Origin: Diprion similis
Lineage: Eukaryota; Arthropoda; Insecta; Hymenoptera; Diprionidae
Reading direction: 5' to 3'
Assembly (NCBI RefSeq): GCF_021155765.1
Contig: NC_060114.1
Span: 21,930,501 to 21,994,500 of the forward strand
Length of the DNA stretch: 64,000 nt
In this document: positions 26,257 to 37,726 of the stretch, in pieces
Layout of the letters: each line of letters begins with the position of its first letter
Numbering within the stretch: position 1 is the first letter of the stretch
Program-made: the position numbers and the translations under genes
Notes under the pieces: model-generated
Told to the model about the DNA's origin: nothing
What the model saw: the letters and a program-made list of their open reading frames with translations, nothing else
The model's database searches: none

Positions 26257-26466
26257 CTACCATATCCACAATAAAATAGACTGATGATCGGGAAATTGAT
26301 ACCAAACTTCATCATAAACCGTTAAAAATGCAATTTTAAGTCCGAATTTTATTCTATCGGGTCGTTCAACTGTTACCGAACCCATGCTTAAATTTATCCG
26401 ACCAGTCCTGTTGGTGAGAGGACATAGATCTGTGAGAGGCTGTTCACAGGCATAAGATCCGGTCAA
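26257..26466 (-). pseudogene. Coding-looking fragment, possibly a decayed ionotropic-receptor ligand-binding exon
   Basis: A 69-codon open frame with no early ATG. Its middle part, GRINLSMGSVTVERPDR, followed by hydrophobic residues and a Trp, resembles the S1 lobe pattern of insect ionotropic receptors (gDi..g....eR....f..p....w). The frame ends in TAG with a possible donor right after it. A second piece on the same strand (27352-27830) has a partly similar CEQPLT/FEQPLT segment but is broken by a stop and a frame change. Neither has a complete domain. The family assignment is a weak inference from pattern; it could be chance. Confidence 0.2.
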
Positions 26467-29308
26467 GTATCATTAACCTCTTATCAATTTTTTGATCGAT
26501 GTATCACGCCTGAGGTGACTAGTTCTTTGGCTCGACTTGTCACGCAGTGTCTTCTTCGTGAATCTGTCCTTTTGCAGAACACCAAACAGTGTCATTCTTA
26601 TCCTGTCACTGAACTCGCCGCAAACATCACGACAACTGCGTTATATAGGTACTTATATACGAGGAGTTTGAATCTAGTTAGCTCAAGTAACTTGACATGA
26701 CGTGTATTCAACTTTGATTGTTTCAAAGCTTGCAAAGCTTGATCTAGATCTATGCTGTATATTCTAGCTGTCTCAAAAAGATAATGAACCAAGTCCGTTT
26801 ATGTTTTTGCTATGTCATCAACAATAACAAGATGACGATTGTCCTTATACGAACGGTTGTATAATACAAGGATTAGAGTGGATGTATGATACGGTTCGTT
26901 TTACAAAATTATCATTGCAATTGCTTTACAATCGCCCTCTCTAGTTACGAAACATCGTTGCATTTATTATAATTATTCGTAAAAATCTCAGTGAATAGCA
27001 GTCACGGAGTAAGTCTTTCAAACTTTTGCAGGGTGAAAGATTGATTGCTTTTGATATTCCTTTTAAACTTTTCCCCAGCTCCGGTTATTGATTTACCGCG
27101 ACATCCCGGTTCCGCCATAGATGTATCTCCGATTGTCCTTCAGCTCTTTGTCACTAGTTTCTTTGTTCAAAAAATACGATCTTCTCTCAATCTGTCCATT
27201 AACTTTCCGCTACATAATCATCACGGCTACAGTTAATTACTTGATCCCAGAAATAAGTTTATTCCGTACTTTGTGTTAGCAATATCGTATCTTTGTTTCA
27301 GACAAACAATGTTAACAAAAACGTGAAAACTATGGATCGTTTTATTGACCATTACAAGCACTGATTGTGAGACGTGTTACTGGATAGTTTCCCTTGATTC
27401 CAGGAGATATCTTGCACAAGAAATTGCTCTCTATTGGTGTTCTTAGAACCGTGAGTCACGGTTGATGAAAAAAGTAACCAGCCATTCTTCCGCGGTGTTG
27501 AGGTAGAAACCAGAAAAAATTTATATCCCGGATAGTTCAATGTCCGATAAAAGGCCACTGGTGAGAGGTTGTTCAAAATATGGGGATTCGCTTAACGGTG
27601 TAATTGTGTAACCCTATACGTTCCTTATATCACGAATCGTATGTATAATGCCATTATATTTATCTGGTAACACCGCATCTGGTGAACATCTGAAAACAAT
27701 GGATTGAAGATATTCGGATTCTGTATCCTTCTTAAATTTCATTACGCAGATAATGTTAATCTTGACGGAAAAATGTCCGCACAGTACGTCCAGCAAATGC
27801 GTATGCACATACCGAATACTCATCTTAATGTTGAATTTGTTTCGTAGAAGTTTCCATTTTATACTTGGAAGTTTTTTTTACATCCGTTTTTTGCTTTTCT
27901 CTTCTCTTACAAAAGCAACATCAAGATAATTGGTTGCTCGAGCTTAACGTATTCTCGGTACGACTGTATAATGTATGTGTAGAATGAGGTATACGTATGG
28001 CTGCAACTATGGTTGTGTATGTTATACTTGTACTTGCGGCTATAATACTGCAGATATAATATTACGACAAGAAACAGGGTGCAGAGAGGTATTATTTAAT
28101 TGGTTCTGCAACATCAGGCATTGTTTCAGGCATAAGTGCTGCTACTAGTCGCCTAGACTGGACGACGTACAGCTTTCACTGCCTACTGACTAGATATTTT
28201 TTCTTCTCGTATACGTCTCTTTTTCGAGGGACCAAGAGCGCCTTGTCGAAAACACGTGCTCGCTCTCAGGTTATCGGTAGAGAAATCCTGATACAAAAAA
28301 GCGCTTAAGGCCCCTGGGATAAAACTGCGGGGATAAAAGCACGGGGTACTTCAGATTCCGGATTTCACAATTCAATGTGTCCCATGACCCTCAACAGCTC
28401 TCCGTAATATCAATCCTCACGATGAACTGTAGAGTTGCGAAAGTACGATCTGATACGCAACGCGAATGAGTATATTTAGAATTTTTTCGACCATCGAATT
28501 TAAGCCTGCGAGTAGTTTATACATACCCAACGAAAGTAACTGATTCTAAATCAACTGACTCTTCGTGTCTACGGTACGTCAAAGACACAATTGCCTAGTG
28601 TAGATGAAGAACCAACGAAGAGCATACCTGCTCCGAGAGTGAAATAATAATGTCAGCACGATAGTGAAGGGGGGATAGTGAACTGTATGTGCGCCAAGAC
28701 TTTACGGCATGGAAACTCTTTTGCCGTAGGTACCTACGTTCGTACAGAGCTCTATAGGTATACGTACGGTACGTACGGTGAAACGGTTGCATAACCAGGC
28801 TCCCGTTGCCACGTGGATCGCGATTACTCATAGTTTGCCCTTGGTTGGAACTTTTGAGTCGACGAACTGGACGGCCGAGAGAGTTGCGGCCGGCGAGCAC
28901 CGTCGCAACCATCACATAACCAATGCCGCAGGAGCATTGCACTATCCTGCGTGTGTAGGTTATGTATCACGACTCTGGCTTTGTCCAATTCGAAAATCGA
29001 ACAATCCAGTCTTCGTTATGCAGGCACTTATTATAGCATGATATGTCACATTGAATTACCATTTTTCTTACGTCGTTCACTTTGAGTATACTTTATCGAA
29101 CTTTATGGGCCTACTTATTACTTTTTACACTCTAATTAGCCTTAATTAACGGTCGTCACGGTTACGGTTTGTATAGTCGTCACGCTTGCCTGAGGCATTC
29201 TGAAGATTTTTACGCAACTCTCAAGAAGCAAACTCGCAGAAAATAATCAAAACAAAGTTTGAAGTTACTAATACGCTGCACGGTAGATCATCCGCAATTA
29301 CCTGAAAA
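26467..29308. other. Intergenic with broken coding-looking minus-strand pieces
   Basis: Minus-strand frames at 27823-27614 (read on past a TAG) and 27576-27352 have protein-like composition but cannot be joined into one frame. Nothing else was recognised in this stretch. Confidence 0.3.
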
Positions 29309-29734
29309 CTATTTTCTTAGCCCTTCTCCGATAGTGTAAACTTTATGCACGGAGCGTTGGTCAGAATAAAGTGTAAAAAAGTTTTGTTTGTAAGCCTGGA
29401 CTGAAGCTAGAGCCGATTGTAACTCAAGCAGACCGAGAAATATCGAATTATATTTCTCCCGGTTCAGTTTGTACTGATTTTCGTAGTCCATGACTGTATG
29501 GCGTAGCTGCAGCACTGCGGATGCAAAATCATTATTTACGATGGAAACCAACGCTAACCACATAACAGTGATAATAATTCTTGAGTCTTTACGAATTACA
29601 TTACAAGAAATCTTCTGCCCAGTCCCGTACGAAATAAAGTCTCCTACCACGCCGTAGTAACGCCTTTCAACTTTTGTTAATAATTCCATATGCAGTGAAG
29701 CCGAATTCGTGTTTCTCACACGCGATGTACGCAT
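29309..29734 (-). CDS. Unrecognised 141-codon ORF with one hydrophobic segment
   Basis: This is the longest single open frame in the 5-36 kb gap, starting with ATG at 29734 right after an in-frame TAA. It has one clear hydrophobic stretch (roughly residues 52-72, IIITVMWLALVSIVNNDFA), followed by a Leu/Arg/Asn-rich amphipathic region. That layout is loosely similar to a middle portion of insect gustatory receptors or to the last helix of ionotropic receptors, but no family signature can be claimed. A splice-donor-like site follows the stop, not precedes it. It may be a remnant, a single-exon fragment, or chance. Confidence 0.25.
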   Translation of the reverse strand: MRTSRVRNTNSASLHMELLTKVERRYYGVVGDFISYGTGQKISCNVIRKDSRIIITVMWLALVSIVNNDFASAVLQLRHTVMDYENQYKLNREKYNSIFLGLLELQSALASVQAYKQNFFTLYSDQRSVHKVYTIGEGLRK

Positions 29735-29955
29735 TTATTCAGTTTAGCGACACCAGAGATGTACAGTAGAATAAAAATGAAGCTGGAACATACAGGCGCT
29801 GATTTTTGTAAAACTCAGGGTTTGCTTTACAGTACGTGGACGCAAGGGACAAAAAGATGAACCATCTTGAGAACAGAAATCTTCATTCGAAAGGCTGATG
29901 ACTCATATGAAAAAAAAAAAAATAACGGAGAAATGTTAAAGATCAATGAAGTTAG

Positions 29956-30430
29956 ATTACCAATCATCTCGTACTGCGTCAGTTTTCTAAAATTATTCGT
30001 TACTTAATACCTACAAACGAGGAACGATATAATTATAATTCGATAGTTCTGGGAGGAGATGCTTCGCAATCCCTGAAGATTGTCAGGAAGTTGCTCGAGT
30101 ACCTGAGCAGCCTGAAATTCGGCGCCTGTAAGGATTTGGAAGTAGAACGCAGAATTAATGTTATGTTTCGTGTCAGATTTCTACAATTTCCACCGTCAAA
30201 AAGTGATATTTCAGTTCAAAATTGATTCCTGTTCGGTCGAAGTGACTTTTGTCAATAATCATGGCATCAATTCCAGAACAATGTTCTATATTGCAAATAT
30301 TGAAATCCGGTCAAAATCAGCTGCATTTTCTCTTACGTGCGAGAGGGCAGATTTTAATCCGTTCAGACCTGTTTCACGCCCGGATGGATATACAGGTCTT
30401 TATGAGACAGATGTTTCGCTGGTTAACTAA
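29956..30430 (+). pseudogene. Possible frameshifted coding fragment, unrecognised
   Basis: An 89-codon frame (29956-30225), including SLKIVRKLLEYLSSLKFG and DLEVERRIN, has the look of an amphipathic protein segment. A second plus-strand frame takes over near 30158 and stays open to 30430. A single-base shift near 30155 would fuse them. I see no start codon in the first part and no known domain. Kept as a low-confidence remnant. Confidence 0.15.
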
Positions 30431-31962
30431 CGCACTGACGATGGGTACAGTATACGTACAATATAATATAATATAATGTAATCGGCGACCCTCTCTCAAC
30501 CAGGAGACTTATGCAAAGGACATATTGAAAGAACTGCGTCAGTCTCGGACATTCAAGCGTTAAAATATTTTTTTGTTTCTTCAGTTATTCCTCATTTGTT
30601 AACGGCAGGTAAAATGAGCGTCGGTATCACACGGTAGCTGCATAAGGTATACATCTATCGTATGTCGACGATGACATTATCATTTTATGGCAGATAAGAA
30701 CGGTTTGAAAACTCACGAATTTTAATATGATCTCTTGACAGTCAATAGTTTAAAAACTTCTCTACACGCGCAAATGTATTACAGTCGTGTAAACGTGTAG
30801 AGCTGTATCAAAGTTTGAATCTAATTTTACTCTACAGGTGGATAGATACGGATCGAGTTAAAAGGATGAGAGACGGCCGCTTGACGTCGTCAGAATATCC
30901 GGGGATGCGAATTTCACGCGCAGGCTCACTGAGGACCACGGAGCTGCATCTCCTGATCATCCCCACCCGGGTCGACAAACCCTTACTGCGACGGAGAAGC
31001 GCTCGACTGCAACGTGAACCGGTCAACATTCGCGCTCAGGTTCTCCGGCGCGGCGGTCGTTCGCTCTCAAACGTTTTCTATCGTTTCGAATAGACTGCAA
31101 CACAGAAGTGATCAGTGCAGTCGGTTTTTATTTCTTTGCTTTTTGTTCAAACACTAGCACTGATCCTTTTCAACGATATTCACACTGCAAAGCACAACAC
31201 AACTCGAATGATCGACTGCCCGCGCCACATGGCCAGTGATACGAATACAGCACGGTTTTAAATATGGTGCAACGATTTCGAACTTTTTTATTTAGGATTA
31301 GATTCGCTTCCTTCTTTTCTAATTACAGTTCAATTGAATTTTCATACGTTGCAATTCACCCGAGTATGCAAGCATAACTATAATATATTATAGTTGCAGT
31401 TATTCATTTGGCGACTTGACTTACTTCCTACTGGAACGCACCATTTTTGGATGTCAGTGAATCACCCAACTCCAATGAATCTTTTTACAATCGGTTGCGG
31501 AAGACTTACAGAGGAATCGGCTGGTTCGAACGAGGTATAGCAAGTAGTTTGTCTCCGTTACGTCACACGCGTTCGAATTTCAAATCCCGCTGCACGTGTT
31601 CTGGCTCCTGAGGTCATTTCGTATTTCTTCGTCTATTCTTTTTTTTTCCCGTTTATACAGTCATCATGCGTTCACTTTTTCACGCCGGTATTAGATCATA
31701 GAGAGAGATTAAAGTGTCTAGCCGCCAGTGACGAACGTGATTCTTTATGGTTTTCGTCTACTCGTTGATTGCAAAAATTGTATAATTTGAATTCTTTGCA
31801 TCATCTAATAGTTTTTATAGCTACGACATCAGAAAGAGGAGCAAGTAATTTTCTTGAGTTCTATCAGTGATTACACTACAAAACAATACACCATGTCTTA
31901 CCCTGTCGATAAGACCATCCGACCATATTTGTCGCGTACGATAATGCGTCTGCAAATTATTA
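30431..31962. other. Intergenic, nothing recognised
   Basis: A GC-richer patch near 30840-31080 is open on both strands but has no protein-like composition. A perfect 20-base AT palindrome, AACTATAATATATTATAGTT, lies at 31376-31395. Confidence 0.35.
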
Positions 31963-32256
31963 TCATAACCTTTTGTCAAAACGACGAGTTCTAATTATTG
32001 CAGTGTTGTTACCGTGAACTTTCATCGTTGCAGCGGAAGGAGCATCGATTTCAGCAACTGCAATCTGTTCTTTATGCTTTTGATTGTTGCTCAGAAAGCC
32101 TTGTTTACTAATACTGGCTTTCGGGCGATAATCATAATCAGGGAAGAGCAGAGTTTCAACAAAACTGATATTACTAAATACGATATAAGTAACCATATGC
32201 ACCATAAAGTAGACCATTGTATTATTGTAGTTCCACACCAGCCGACCAATGCGCAT
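31963..32256 (-). CDS. Small ORF with signal-peptide-like start, unrecognised
   Basis: A 97-codon frame from ATG at 32256, with a second ATG at codon 14 (32217) that is followed directly by a hydrophobic run (YFMVHMVTYIVFSNISF), as in a secreted peptide precursor. The rest is polar and basic, ends in RRFDKRL, and has no cysteine pattern. It could be a short secreted peptide or chance in AT-rich DNA. No homologue is recognised. Confidence 0.18.
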   Translation of the reverse strand: MRIGRLVWNYNNTMVYFMVHMVTYIVFSNISFVETLLFPDYDYRPKASISKQGFLSNNQKHKEQIAVAEIDAPSAATMKVHGNNTAIIRTRRFDKRL

Positions 32257-33373
32257 ACGAATTCAACTTATACAAGTATATAAATGAAACTTGTGTCAAC
32301 TTGTACCACGGACATCCATCTGAACTTTGCCATAACTAGTTCTGTACACATTGTCATTGCACGGGCATATCAGTACATCCTTTGTTGGTATCGCAATGCT
32401 CGTTGGGGTTGTTCAGTGTTAAAAATTGGTAACACAATTTTGGTAAATTGTATGTTAATTATATCGATAGAGAGAGATGCTTCTATAGTTGAGAAACTTT
32501 CTTGGTAGAGCGTTTAAGAAGAGTTACAAAGTAAAAAATAATAAGGAAACGTAATTTAGGCATCCTAAAAACGATTCAGGAAAGAGCCGGAGTTTCTCCA
32601 ACTGTATTTGAATTGCCATAATAGAGTGGGAATAGACGAGTGAGCGTACAGAATGATTGATGGTTGACTGACGCAATCTTCTTCAGTCATGATGCCGGTC
32701 TGTTGAAAATAGTTATGGCCACATAAGTGTGCGTACGTTTATGAACATGTGGTCATCAGAGTGTACATTCTATATGAGAACATGATATATATTTTTCATT
32801 ATTCTCTACCATAGTTTTTTACGTAGGTAGGTCGGAATTTGTTTTTTGCTGTCAATTGCCCGTGAACCTCACCTGAAACATGAGGAAGCACCAGACGCGA
32901 TGGTTCCGTTGCGTTTGGTGTAGAACAACACCATGCTGTCTTCCAGGAGAAATTCCTGCAGGTTATACTTTCATACTGCACGCATGTCGGCGATGAAGTG
33001 TTCTCAAGTTTTCTTGCCGCTGCTGCCGCTGCTGCTTTGTATGATTTTAAACTCCGAATAACTAACCGCCCGTTTTCTTCACGTAAATGCTTGTGGTCCC
33101 AAGGCGTTATTATCTCTATCGAAATCGCGTGATATCCTAACTGAGATGTGATGCATAATAATTTTGAAGGGATCTCTAGAATTTCTTGCGGAAGAAAAGA
33201 TAGAAATGAAACCGATGTGGAGGGAAATCATCTGTCTCTTTCTATAATTATGAAATCAAGTAATTTTGGCATTAGTATTCTACGCAGACGAATTAGCGCC
33301 TGACCGAGAAAAGTGGCACTTAATTGATAAGCAGGGATATTTATTATAAGGAAAGCGGCTTAAAACAACTCTG
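32257..33373. other. Intergenic, nothing recognised
   Basis: Plus-strand frames near 32284-32508 show no domain or splice context. Nothing else seen. Confidence 0.35.
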
Positions 33374-33736
33374 GTGGTTGGATATCGTAACTGTATACAT
33401 ATTTCGGTTTACTATTTTTTAGCACAAACTATAAGCGCGAGCTGTAAACCTACTCCGTATGGATATCCTGTTTCAGAAAACAGGTTGTACAGAGTGCTCC
33501 AAGCTGAGCAGGTCCTATTTCAAGATAAAACGACTAGCGTACAGTACCACGTATATACTCCCGATGCGGGCACCCCATGAGTTGCAGTGGTAAAATGGGA
33601 CAATCGAACTACCGATACTAATAATGCGATGGCTAAGGAGACAATTCCATTCACTCCAACTTTTTTCAACAATTCAGCTTATTCAAATTCAACAGTTATG
33701 TCTAAAGTATCTTTGGACACTTTTCTCAGCAAATGA
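33374..33736 (+). pseudogene. Protein-like ORF interrupted by one in-frame TGA
   Basis: The frame is open from 33374 to a TGA at 33578-33580 and, in the same frame, again for 51 codons to a TGA at 33734-33736. Both halves look like real protein: the first includes KPTPYGYPVSENRLYRV and the second is rich in N-glycosylation sequons (DNRT, NNSA, YSNST). A pyrimidine tract and AG at 33421-33422 could be an acceptor, giving an exon from 33423. I do not recognise the family. A nonsense-mutated exon of a lost gene is the simplest reading. Confidence 0.25.
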
Positions 33737-36700
33737 ATGAGTAACAATTCACGAGAATGAATTAATGCATCCCCGTAAATAATTATGTTCTTCTTGCAAA
33801 GAGATAAGCGTGTATTTCTAACATTGATCCATGCTATTAGAAAATTATAATGTATATATAGAATATTATAAATTAGTTTCTAAAACGCAGTGCAGCCCAC
33901 GTCTATATGTCTTGCTAAACCCTCTCAGTGGCGCTATTATCCCTAATCGGTCACTCTGGGTGAATATCAACCTAAACATTTATCAAACTCCTCGTAGAGT
34001 CCCTAAGTCGTGGAAATGGGCCTCGTGACACCATTCTTCGTACGAAATAAAGGGCTTTTTTCAACATTTTTCGTACTTATTTTTTTTAGGGAAATAGAAA
34101 TTTTTTTCTGCGATCCTTAAACAATACTTGATATTATATTATTTCAGATATTTATTTTAGATTTTTAAAACTCATATTTGAAGCAAATAATCACTCTTGG
34201 GGTGAATTTCGAGTGTGATCGTTATGCGATACTACCGAGGTCTGACCGACTAGGGTTATGCAACGAATTCCGAGCGTGAAGAGTTAGCAGGGCGGGAGTA
34301 GCTATGGTCATTCGTTAATCACCATAATTTGAAAATAACTTTTCCTCGCGTAGAGTGGAAGCTTTTTGACGGGCTGTAATGGCTGATACCATATTCATAC
34401 CTGTACGTGCCACGTGACATATCACGTTTATTCAATTTATCAATCAAAGATGGTAATTATCGGCTAGCCACGACCGGGTGCAGATCGCGCCGCCCTCGTC
34501 GGGGTCGTTGGAGGTTGAAAGTTCGAGAGGGTAACCGGCATAGACTAAACATAGATTCCTCGGCGTCGGTGTGACAGGTGAAACGACCTGAAATATTCAA
34601 CAACGGCATTAGCGCGACTGCATGTCAATCTGTCAAGTGTCCTACACCAGACTGCAGTGGCCGCGCCGGCAGATTCACGAATTAGCCAAACTTTGAAATG
34701 CTTTTAAAATTTAAATAATGTACGTCTGACCCATATCTTCCCATTCCACTATCCGAGCTCACGAGGTAAACTCTTCGAGATCACTGTATGCATGCGGTAC
34801 GTACAGGGTTATACATACGTCACTCGCATGTCTTTCGCGCGGGAAAACGGCTGGAGATTTCCGATAAATTGCAGAGAGCTCCTTACACGCCTGCAAGATT
34901 GAAAGCACTGCCGTGGTTATAAACAACACGAATATGCAAACACACGATATAGCCTTTCGTACAACGTTGGATAATCACAACAATTTTCATTTCCGTGTGA
35001 TAATACTGCTAGGGTCGCGGGACTCTTCGTTGCAAAACTTCACACTCGCGCAGTCTGTGACAACTTTCGAGTTCTTCAAAGAAGTGGCTCTCTTGATGGT
35101 TATGACACTTGTGAATACGGCGTCCGCGACTTTGTCTGCAATTGACTATTGTTTCGATTGAAGAAAGATGCGCCTACAGTAGCGTTACTGGAAATCTGAT
35201 TGTGGCTACAGGCTAGCATTATAAAACGTGTAATTTACCAAGGATTGTGTTTATTTTTACTTTAGTACTTCATGCGACAATGAGTCAGCGTCCCCGCGGA
35301 GGTTTGCCGTTAATCGATGCCTGGTAACAATAAACGATGTCGCGAACCTATACGGAAGTGAATTTATGAAGAAGAGCATTGATGGAATAGCGCCAGAAAT
35401 TCCGTGCAATCAAGTTTAATAAATTCGATGGTTCCCTTTCGACCGACTAAAAGAGTTTGACGAACACTGAAATAAATTTCATCCGTTACAGTTCCTATAA
35501 AATTCTAGTAAAATGGGTGTTCTTACAATGAAGGTTGAAATATCTTTGGAATTACAAGAAAACGTGGTAAAAGTAACTATTTAACGCGATTGTGGTTGTC
35601 AATACTATACATTTTCTGATTTCCGCAACATCATGTTTATTTGTTTAGTTGGCTGCATTTTTTCTGTTTCAGTATAGATCTAAAACAGCTATTTCTTTTC
35701 CCACTAACAGCTCACATCTCAATAGTTGCAAGAAAATATGGAATAATAACACATACTAGATTTTCTGGTTTTAACGATAAAACTCATTCACAGTTTTGTA
35801 TTCGAAAAATTTTTCGTTACACATTAAGTATCATTGCTTACTTCAAGGTAACGCATATCAGAAATGGAACCAGGAATAAAAAACAATACATTAAGATTTA
35901 AACGGATTTATTTCTTGATCCATGTTACATTCTGTCCAGTTTCGCAGTGAAAATATTTTGGATTTCGAATGGGAATTCGAACGAAAATACAGTGAAGCCT
36001 GTCTACTAGTAAGACGGGATAGAGTAAATCAAGTAATTGCAAGACAGTAAACCTCAGTATCCATTACACAGGCGCTACCGACCCCGACGTTGTGACAATA
36101 TTTTATTATTTATAAAAACTTTTGGCTACCACGTTACGTAATTAATTATCGACGGCAATCGTAGGAAAATCGACTCGGGCCCTCCGGTAAAAAGTATAGA
36201 ACAAGATCACTTGATGATCACTATTCATGGAGACTACATTTTGATCATATACTAAATTTATCAAATTGGATCGGCATTCTTATTTTCACCGATATTCAGA
36301 ATCGGCGAATCCTGGTTATTCTTCAAGATTAAAATGCGCGATAGAACAATACATAGTTCGAAATTTAAATCCATTGTGAAAATCGCTTCCACCTATTCCA
36401 GTTTCAAAAGAGAATTCTGCGGAACCAAGCATGTCTTTCCATCTAGTGACAAAATTACAAAGTAAACTGTCAGACACGATGTTCGACACGTGATTATATA
36501 GTTTCGCATTTCATCCGTTAGGTGGTTACAAACCAGACTCCCTACGAGAGTTATATCTTTCTGCCTATATCCCACGAATCACTCATGAACATCAAACGTG
36601 AAACCGTGAAACAGATCTGACAAGTACATATCAGTATCTGCAAATTGACGATAACAAATTACGTTGCATTATAGTCACGCAACTTTAGAAACATAATTGA

Positions 36701-36934
36701 GTAAATATCAAACTTGGGTTCCGATTCTATATTCTTAAATTTACTTGGATGATTCAATAGAACGTTGAGACCGCGTGTAATCAACTTCTCACTCTTCTCA
36801 CTTCACGTGGTTAGATTAAAGATGATATTTTTGGCGGGAATTCAACATTTCGAAGTTATTTCCATTCAATTTCGTATGCATACGGTTTGCAACCACGTGT
36901 AATAATGATAAATATTTATATATTTCAGATTACG
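33737..36934. other. Intergenic region upstream of the C9orf85-type gene
   Basis: No coding exon was supported. The last 150 bases carry two CACGTG E-boxes (36804-36809 and 36894-36899) and then a TATTTCAG acceptor just before the start codon, so the promoter and a non-coding first exon of the next gene probably lie at about 36780-36900. Confidence 0.45.
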
Positions 36935-37711
36935 ATGAGCTCACAAAAAGGCAACGCGGCACGTTCCAGGCCACAAAAGTACCAGAATAGGCATGCTTTT
37001 AAAAATAATCTCCACGACACTAGTCACAAAACTAAGTTCATTAATGGTATAGATGTGGCGAATGTATGCGAACGTTGCAAACAAATAATCGAATGGAAGA
37101 TTAAATATAAAAAGTACAAGCCTCTGAAGGCACCCTCCAAATGTGTCAAATGCGAGCAGAAAACTGTCAAACACGCTTATCACATAATGTGTGGCCCTTG
37201 CGCGAAGAAAAACGAAGTTTGTCCTAAATGCGGAATCAAGACTGAACTTATTCCCGGTAAACCAACAGTTGAAGAACAAGTCAAACTGGACACAGAGTTA
37301 CAAGTTATGCTGAAAGCTCTGCCCGAAAGAAAAAGGAGAACGTTTATTCGCTACATGAATCGAAAAGGTGTTCATCATTTTTACAGTTATAGTATTTTGT
37401 ACAGATCACACACAGTTTCCAATAAACAAAACTTATGAATTCAGCAGTATATGTAATGATAAATAATATGCTATGTTAGTTACTCTATTCATTCATGGAA
37501 ATATTATTTTTCAGGTAAACCACAAGGAGACAACAATGAATCATCAAAATCGGAAGAAGGATTGGCAGAAGAACATTTGGAAAATGTTGCGGAGCAGCCT
37601 AGAACTCGAGAAGAGTTATTCGAAAAGTTAAAATCGCTAAAAGTTTCGAACAACGAAGAGGATGAGATGAGTGATTTCGAAGACGACGAACTGAGTTCAG
37701 AAGACGATTGA
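36935..37711 (+). CDS. C9orf85 homolog (DUF2039 family Cys-rich protein)
   Basis: Two exons, 36935-37367 and 37515-37711 (phase 1 intron, GT-AG), give 209 aa. The first exon starts just 6 bases after an acceptor-like TTTCAG, so a 5' UTR exon upstream is likely. The N-terminus (MSSQKGNAARSRPQKYQNRH) and four CxxC pairs (45/48, 70/73, 86/89, 96/99) match the DUF2039/C9orf85 family, whose cysteines are arranged like zinc ribbons. The central region is very basic; the C-terminal exon is acidic and ends in an Asp/Glu/Ser-rich tail. The family has no settled function. It is slightly longer than the human protein (about 180 aa), mainly in the acidic tail. ATG 36935 is chosen because it starts the conserved motif; an in-frame ATG upstream lies before the acceptor. 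Confidence 0.9.
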
Positions 37712-37720
37712 ATGGGAAAA

Positions 37721-37726
37721 AATAAA
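37721..37726 (+). terminator. Poly(A) signal AATAAA of the C9orf85-type gene
   Basis: A canonical AATAAA begins 10 bases after the stop codon. The 3' UTR would be very short if this site is used. Confidence 0.55.

Noticed and set aside
31521-31540. GGTTCGAAC resembling a tRNA B box
   Set aside because: The following bases do not complete the B-box consensus, and no acceptor stem or A box could be placed around it.
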